64,000 nucleotides of DNA, taken from NCBI RefSeq assembly GCF_037038585.1, contig NC_092560.1, positions 83,056,049-83,120,048 on the forward strand, read 5' to 3'. Position 1 is the first letter of the stretch. Every line of letters begins with the position of its first letter. Below are positions 57,157-64,000 of the stretch, piece by piece. The notes beneath the pieces were generated by a model. It was not told where the DNA came from. It did not search any database and saw nothing but the letters and a program-made list of their open reading frames with translations. This DNA comes from Patagioenas fasciata (Eukaryota > Chordata > Aves > Columbiformes > Columbidae). A program made the position numbers and the translations under genes.

Positions 57157-60100
57157 CTGTGCATAAATTGAAAACAAAAACAAAAAATTGATATGAATAT
57201 GGAACATGGTTATTCAAAACACCATGATGTCAAACATGGAAAAATGTACAGAATACTTCCTTTCACATAGAAGATAGAGCATTGTAAGACTCGCATTTGA
57301 ATTGACATCTCATGCTATATTTTCTATATGAAGGAGGCTATCAAAATGGAACACGTGATTCAAGGTAAATGATAATGTTTTTAAAAGGTGAACAAGTTCT
57401 CTGGTTTTTAAGTAGTCAATACAGTTGTAATGTTCCTTAAAACAGGCAAAACTTCCTCAGCCTAGCTCTTGACAAAATCAGATTTTAAAGGGTAGTTTCT
57501 GGGTTGGGTTTTTTTGTTTTTGTTTGTTTTTAAACATAAGCTTCTCTAAGACTTCAAACAAAGGCCACGTGTACCTGAAACCAAACATCACAATCTAACT
57601 TTCAGTACACCCACTTAGGTATTATTCTACTTTCTCCATGCACACACTAATTCGCTGCTTTTCCCAAAACAGTAGGATTCAGACTCCAAAGGAAAGCAGA
57701 TTGTAGCCAACGCTTCTCACAGTTTTCTATACTCTCCTCAATTTAAGAACTAAATATTATTTTCCACTGTATACAAAACAGAATGTTTAACTGAGTTTTA
57801 CAGTATAGTATTTTAAGACTTAACCATAGAATAACAAAACTTAATTGCTAAATCAAGCAGGAGGAAAGGAGAGACAACTAATTCTTGACCAAACTGGCTG
57901 AATGACAAGATCACAACAGGAAAGAAAAAGGAGCCTCAGGGCATAAAAGCAGCAGTAGATTTAGGCAAAGCAAGAAAACAGCATGGACTTGTAAACAGGC
58001 AGCACATTTTCAGAAGCATAAATTAAGCTCAGCTCTACCACAGACTTGCTCTGTGACCACTGAAGGCCGACAGTTTATCTTACATAAGTAACACACCTCA
58101 GAAATGAAGAGAATTTGGGTTCACAACCAGCTTAAAACTCCACTCCCTACTTAAAAAGCCTGAAGTATGGCTGCTGCATTAAATTTGACAGCTCCAAAAA
58201 GTGGCAACAAAAAGAATCCAAGTTCACCGAACTCCTGGTTTTAAATACAGGTTTCACTAGTTAAATATAAGCTACTAAGCTTAGCTGATGCACTCACAAA
58301 TTTCGATTGAGTGGTACAGGGAAGAAAAATGTAGCAGGTATTCTGAATTTCATGCCCCTACACAGATAAAATTAATTAGTGTTACGGAACTAAAGAGGAG
58401 AGAGAACAGCATTGTACTTAAAACCACTTTCAGGGTCAACAACCACCTCAATTCCATGGTGACTTTAATAAAACATTAAGTGTGGGCTACTGAAAAAGGA
58501 ACCAAATTGTTCTTGTCCCACTCTCGCCTGGTCCCACACGCTTCATTTCTATTGCCATCCCAGGGAGGCTGAAGTGTCCGTCCAATTGTGCAGCAACCCA
58601 AAGCAACGAGCTGGCTGTCTGACCACAAAACATGGCTGAAAATCGACACTTTCAAAGTCATTTTTCAGCCATATCAGTTTTTCTGTTCACCGTGGAGCTA
58701 CACAAGCACTACAAAGCAGGACTGAGAGCATCGTTTTTGGCAACAGACAAAAACATTAAACAAAATATGCCTTTTGACATTTTACTGATTAAAGACACAG
58801 GTAAAACCTTGCAGCAGATGACATTTTTTCTGGAAGAGAGCTGCAGAGAAGCCCATTCTCTGACATAAACCCAGCTCTTCAAAAGAGTTGACTGTCCTGG
58901 ACAAGACACATCCATCTCAGACACGGGCAGCATTGCAGCTCTCCAGAAACCAAGCGGGCAAGAAGAGGAATATTGACCATCAGCAAAGCCTGCAAACCTC
59001 CCTTTTTCATATTCCTGAGATGCCTCCAGGACACTGGGCTGCCAGAAGCTGCTTAAGAACAAAACAGTTGCCCTGAAGACACACAGGCAGCTTGTGGGAC
59101 ACCAGGGAGCATCCCCGTGCTGAACCATGTCCTTAAATACGCACCGCTACTGCTGGGAAGACAGATCAGGCACATTAAATTAGAAGAACAATCAGCAGAC
59201 ACAAAGCCTGCTGCATATTAATTGGCACAGTCAGCTCCGACAGCTTACGACCTTTGAAAATGTATCCTTTGTACAAAGCTGTGTTCCAAAGTTGAGACTA
59301 CACGTTTCCAAAATTGTGGGGCGCACCAATGGTGTGGGCATGACATGCCACGTGTTTGCTTCCCCACACATGCAAAAGTAAAATTTCACAGTCCTCGAGC
59401 ATGCACAACAAACAAGAACAGTATTTTACACTGCTAACCTCTTTATAAATATTCAAATTATCAAAGGTGACAGCATATTCCATAAGCTAAGGAGAGACAA
59501 ACAGGATCCTGATGGATGTGACAGAGCCACATCTTGAAAGAAACGCAGGATGCCACACAGGGAGGGGAGGCTAGGAGGGACAGAAAAAGTGATCAGTTAG
59601 AGCAAAATTGCTCCAGTTTTCAGCAGCTTACATGACATTGTCTTCCAGGATGTATGTCTGCTTAGAGCTGGGATTAATAACAGTGTTTTACTGGCTCATC
59701 TACACTAGGACTACACACCAACTCCAATAATCCACAACCAAACACTGAAGAGCCTGCAGGAAATCATCCTGTGTGATCAATAAAGTCAGCTCAACACAGC
59801 TTTTACTGTTCACTAGAAGAAACATTTGAGAAAATAAAGTGGTCTCCTCACTCTCCTGTTCACATTAAAGTCTAAAACATGCAAGACTGTCCCACCACTT
59901 CACCCAGACAGTTAACTAGGTATCTCGATATTCACACACATGCACACCAAATCAGAATTGAATTCCTCACAACCATAAAAAGCATATTTCATACACAGTA
60001 CTTCCATGAAAGGCCACAGTGTGTTCATTCATACGCAAGCAATACCCTGACGGAGGAAGGGCAGACACTCCTACACATCCCAGAAAGGTTGTGGCTGGAA

Positions 60101-63100
60101 AGAAGGTGACTGAATTCTCAAAGATGTTTAGACAGCCACTAAAACCATCTAAAAGGAAGACCGGAGGCACGGACTTTTCAGTAGCACAGAATTATTGCCT
60201 CAAAATAAATATGAAGCGTTCTCTCCTAAACCTACCTTTCTGAAGTGTCCCAAACTCCTTGTAATATGAAAAGTCCTTCTGGGCCTTAGTCCATAAAGAA
60301 TTCAGAACCACCAAGGACTAAGATCCATACTCAGAAGTTACATCTTGCCTGGAAACAATCCTAGCCCCTGGAACACAATCATATATGCTAGAAAGCAGCT
60401 AGAACATTCTTCTGCCATACAGTGTGGGTGGGTTTTTTTTTGTTTCAATTCACTGTATACTGCAGCACTGGTAAGGCATCATTGTTTCCAAAATATAATT
60501 TGGCTCCCGCATCCAAGCTCTACTTAAATCTTTCCTGTGTAGACAGCACTTAAATACACTCAAAAACACAAGCTTAAAGCTAATATACTTCCTCTAATCA
60601 GAGCGGACACTTTCATTCCAAGGAGCATTTTCACTGCTGTTCTCAAAACAATTGGTCTGTTGACAGAAACAAGGTCAGCTATACAAAAGCTAATATTTTT
60701 ATCTTTTCAACACTAGCTTGGATTAGCAAATCACTGTGTTCTGTGGCCTCTAGCACTCCCAGAGCAAGCCTGCTTGAATACTAGATTGCTGCTTTTGCAG
60801 ACCCCACAAAATAAGTGAATTTATAAGGGACTTCAGGGACATAAAGCATCAAATTGGCTCAATTTCCCAGGTGTTTTGAAGTCCTAACAAAATAAAACTT
60901 TTCTAGAGAAGAAATGTTAAAAGGATACTTGCAAGGAATGGCGACTACTTTTTGTGACCCACAGATTTTTAAGGAAAATTGAAGTCTAGTAGACATCTGG
61001 TTAAGCTGCTACCCCACAATCCCTATATTGGGATTGACCAGAGGACGGATGTAATAAAGAAAGGCTCAGATAAATTATTAATGGGTGGAATCAAAGCCAC
61101 CTCCATCAGAGCTTTCCATAGGTACAAAGGGTTGTAGGAGCTCGTGTTTCAACCTGATTTTTTATCTACTTATAAGGAGCAGCATCTCGGGTGACATGGT
61201 ATAACTCCGGCAAGAAGAATCTTTAATGTGGCTATCAGCATGCAACAGCACACAGTATGTCCTCACTTCTTCCATTTCATCATTTCCTTTCACAGGAAAA
61301 TCTGAGTTCCAAAAAAACCCCACTCTGGGCAAGAAATTACCTCAACAGCAAAGAGCTGCAGCAATGCTGCACAATTTTGAGACCAAGTGCCAAAACTGCC
61401 TTTCTTGAGTAAGACAGAAAATAGTGACACACACAAGAAAAATGTGGACACAGGAAAAACTTAAATATCAAAGATAACCAAAAAGTATTTGCATTGTCTA
61501 GTCTACATATCACGAATTATGTTCTCAAACAGCATCAGTGAACATTTTCTTAGTGGAATCACAGTATCTATAAGTCTACTACAAAACTGGACTATCAAGT
61601 CGCAGTCAAAATATAAATGAATTATTGATGTGCCCATGAAGAATGAACATCGGCAAACTCCTAAGTAAGCCATATGATTGCTTGCTTTAATGTATTACAT
61701 CCCTGTTAGAGAAATCAAAGTCCCTATCAAAATCTGTAACGACCAGATATAAGCTACGTGGGATGAATGAATCTAAAGAAACACACCATAGTCATGTTCA
61801 AGAGTCCAAAAATACCAATGGACATCATCTGGACTGGAACACACCACCCAAAAAACTATTCTTATATTTAAAAAAGGATGTTGATCCATCCAGGTGAAAA
61901 AAAGGAACAGGAAAAGGCTGAATGGGACAATATGACCATTGCCAACCAGCATATTAGTGTTAAATCTGTGACAGTACAACCTCATCTTACTGAATACAGA
62001 AAATCCTGGCTTGCAGTGGCAGTAATTCTGAATTAAAAACTTGAGTAGATGGAGATGCAGCTACACAGAACGATCCACAGTCCCCTCACTGATGTCCAGA
62101 TGCCAATTAATAAAGCCACCTCAGGCTGGTACTCAACCTAGACCATACCATTTATTATAACTAAGTTCAGCACAGTTAAAAGGCAGATGTATGGATTTGT
62201 AGATCCAAAAACACATAAGCAAGTACTGTCCAAACAACCACGGCACTGCACACTGTAAGATGTCCCCGTACTTTCTCCACGTGCATCTGCCAAAAGGCAG
62301 ATACAACCAGGGATAAAGGTGGTAGGTCTTGTCGATAATACTCAAGAAGCAGTTTATTTGAGGCTGTAGTCAAAAGAACCCGAAGCCAGCAGAGTTTTAA
62401 ACAGTACGCTGTGTGTAACAAAACTGTCACACATGTGCTTAGGTTGGTATTTATATACTACAGGTTGTTGCTAATATGAATTTATGACCAGTTTTTTACC
62501 AAGACAGAATGAACAAAACAACTATCCTGCCATTATGTTAGCTACACTATCAGCAATGCTGTGCGCTCCAGGTATTTTTTGTATTAAATGAAGCACTTGC
62601 AACAAGTACGCCATCAGATTAAAGTAAGCAGAACCACTTCAAAGGCATATGAAGTACCAGAAACTCTATGCAGAAGTTGTTAAATATTGTCACAATTCAC
62701 ACATAACCGTGATCCCACTTTCTTCTCTGAAGTCCTGCAAGTAGAACAGCTCTAAAGGAGCTAAAAGGCACAGAATTTGGCTGACAGCCTCTTCTTTACC
62801 TGAAGTGACAGCATTAGAAAAATTACAAATAAAACCCAAAACGCAAATATCATCATGCTAGTCAAAGCCCATATTATATAGGAATCATTATAGAATGGTC
62901 TTGGATATTTAACTCACTTATTTTTGAAGTATTACACTGAAAACCTAACATTTTTCCTGAATCTTTCTTATCTTCCAGGATCTACAGCTACCAATAAGTT
63001 TGCAAGTTCAAGGCAATCTTTTCCATTTATCTGTCTCCTGCATCAAGAGCCTTTCTTCCAATTAGTCTAATTTGTCTACCCCTACGTTTTCAGAGGCATT

Positions 63101-64000
63101 TGTAGTGCTGGAGCTGAAATATAATTTCAGCAAACTGTGATGGAAACCAAATTATCAGTTTTAAAGTGGGAGATAAGAACGAAAGTTAGTTTTCGAATTC
63201 TAGAATTCGCATGCAAAGTCTTCCTTACAGGTGTGAGACTCACTTGTTTTTTCCACTTAGGTTTTCACTCAAAGAGTAAAGAAGAAAAACATAAGAATAA
63301 GAGAAGAAGCTATCAGGTTTTCACCCGAGCTAGAGAAGTCACTTAGCACAGGCACACAAGCACATTTATACCAGCCTAACATTTATAGCACTTACTGCCT
63401 TTACTGAGATTCTGCCAAGGGGGCAGAAAAAAAGTGCAGAATTTGCTTGGAGAGCTACACCAAGCTATCCAAAATGGAGTTACAGCGGTAAAAAATGGCC
63501 ACCAGATTTAGGGAATCCCATTTTCTCACTAAAAATTAGTAAATGTCATCACTTGAACATTGCACATGGCTCCTTCTATAAAATTTGCCTGAGAAAACAG
63601 GTTAATGTCTGCAGATTGAAGATCTGTACCTTGTGTACTAACCTGTTTTTTCCCCCCCAAACCTTGCTATGTAAGATCCAAGACCTCACACAGCTACATA
63701 TGGAACAGAAATCCAAGGCAAGAACACCTCTATATTGCCTTAGGCTCTGGTTCATCGCTAGTGTAGATAGATTTAAGTTACATTCCTGTGAAGACACTGT
63801 CCATTACACTCCACTGACACTCAAACTGAGAAAAGGAGCAACTAACTGACGGATGAAAGAACAGAGTCTTTCCTCTCATACCAATGATCTTCTTCCTGAC
63901 ACAAGTGGGGTTCAAGAACCCAAAAAGCTGGGTGGTAGGAGATACACCAAACCTTTGGAACTAGCTCAGAGAGGGTCTCAATGAAAACAGTAGTAAGAAA
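57157..64000 (-). other. SMAD2 intron 2 (partial)
   Basis: From the exon 3 acceptor to the right edge nothing codes for SMAD2; exon 2 with the start codon must lie beyond 64000. The sequence is AT-rich with short chance open frames only. I recognise no CR1, SINE or RNA gene over 6.8 kb. Confidence 0.8.

Noticed and set aside
57157..64000. Search for SMAD2 exon 2 (start of MH1, including Cys74)
   Set aside because: No sequence encoding the expected N-terminal residues was found in any frame here; exon 2 must be beyond the right edge.

Overview
The window looks like avian nuclear DNA. It is AT-rich and intron-bearing, and its first 36 kb hold many 3'-end fragments of CR1 LINEs, the dominant bird retrotransposon. 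It has one protein-coding gene that I can support, SMAD2, on the minus strand. Nine coding exons (exon 3 to the terminal exon) join in frame to give residues 79-467 of the 467-residue protein. The summed exon length leaves exactly the 236 coding bases expected of exon 2, which lies beyond the right edge. In chicken SMAD2 is Z-linked, so a Z-chromosome origin is likely; that is inference.

Layout: 1-35.7 kb is intergenic DNA downstream of SMAD2. It holds at least sixteen CR1 fragments in both orientations, an ancient CR1, a MIR-like SINE tail, a MITE-like element, an (AAAAT)n microsatellite and a TA-rich tract. It also holds several CR1-free AT-rich islands dense in homeodomain-type TAATTA motifs, which I list as possible conserved noncoding elements. 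At 27.8-29.6 kb lies a G/A satellite of about 100 copies of a 14-bp unit, including 1,402 consecutive purines.

From 35.7 to 44.3 kb there is no recognisable interspersed repeat. The upper part (42.44-44.29 kb) is the SMAD2 3'UTR, ending at a canonical AATAAA with a U-rich downstream element. The remainder may be a longer alternative 3'UTR. From 44.3 to 64 kb the window covers SMAD2 exons and introns. The last intron contains a perfect 16-bp minisatellite of 23.5 copies, 158 bp from the terminal exon acceptor.

I see no RNA genes, CRISPR arrays, bacterial-type operons or novel multi-gene system. The long open frames over the two tandem arrays are artefacts of repeat units whose length is not a multiple of three and which lack stop codons.
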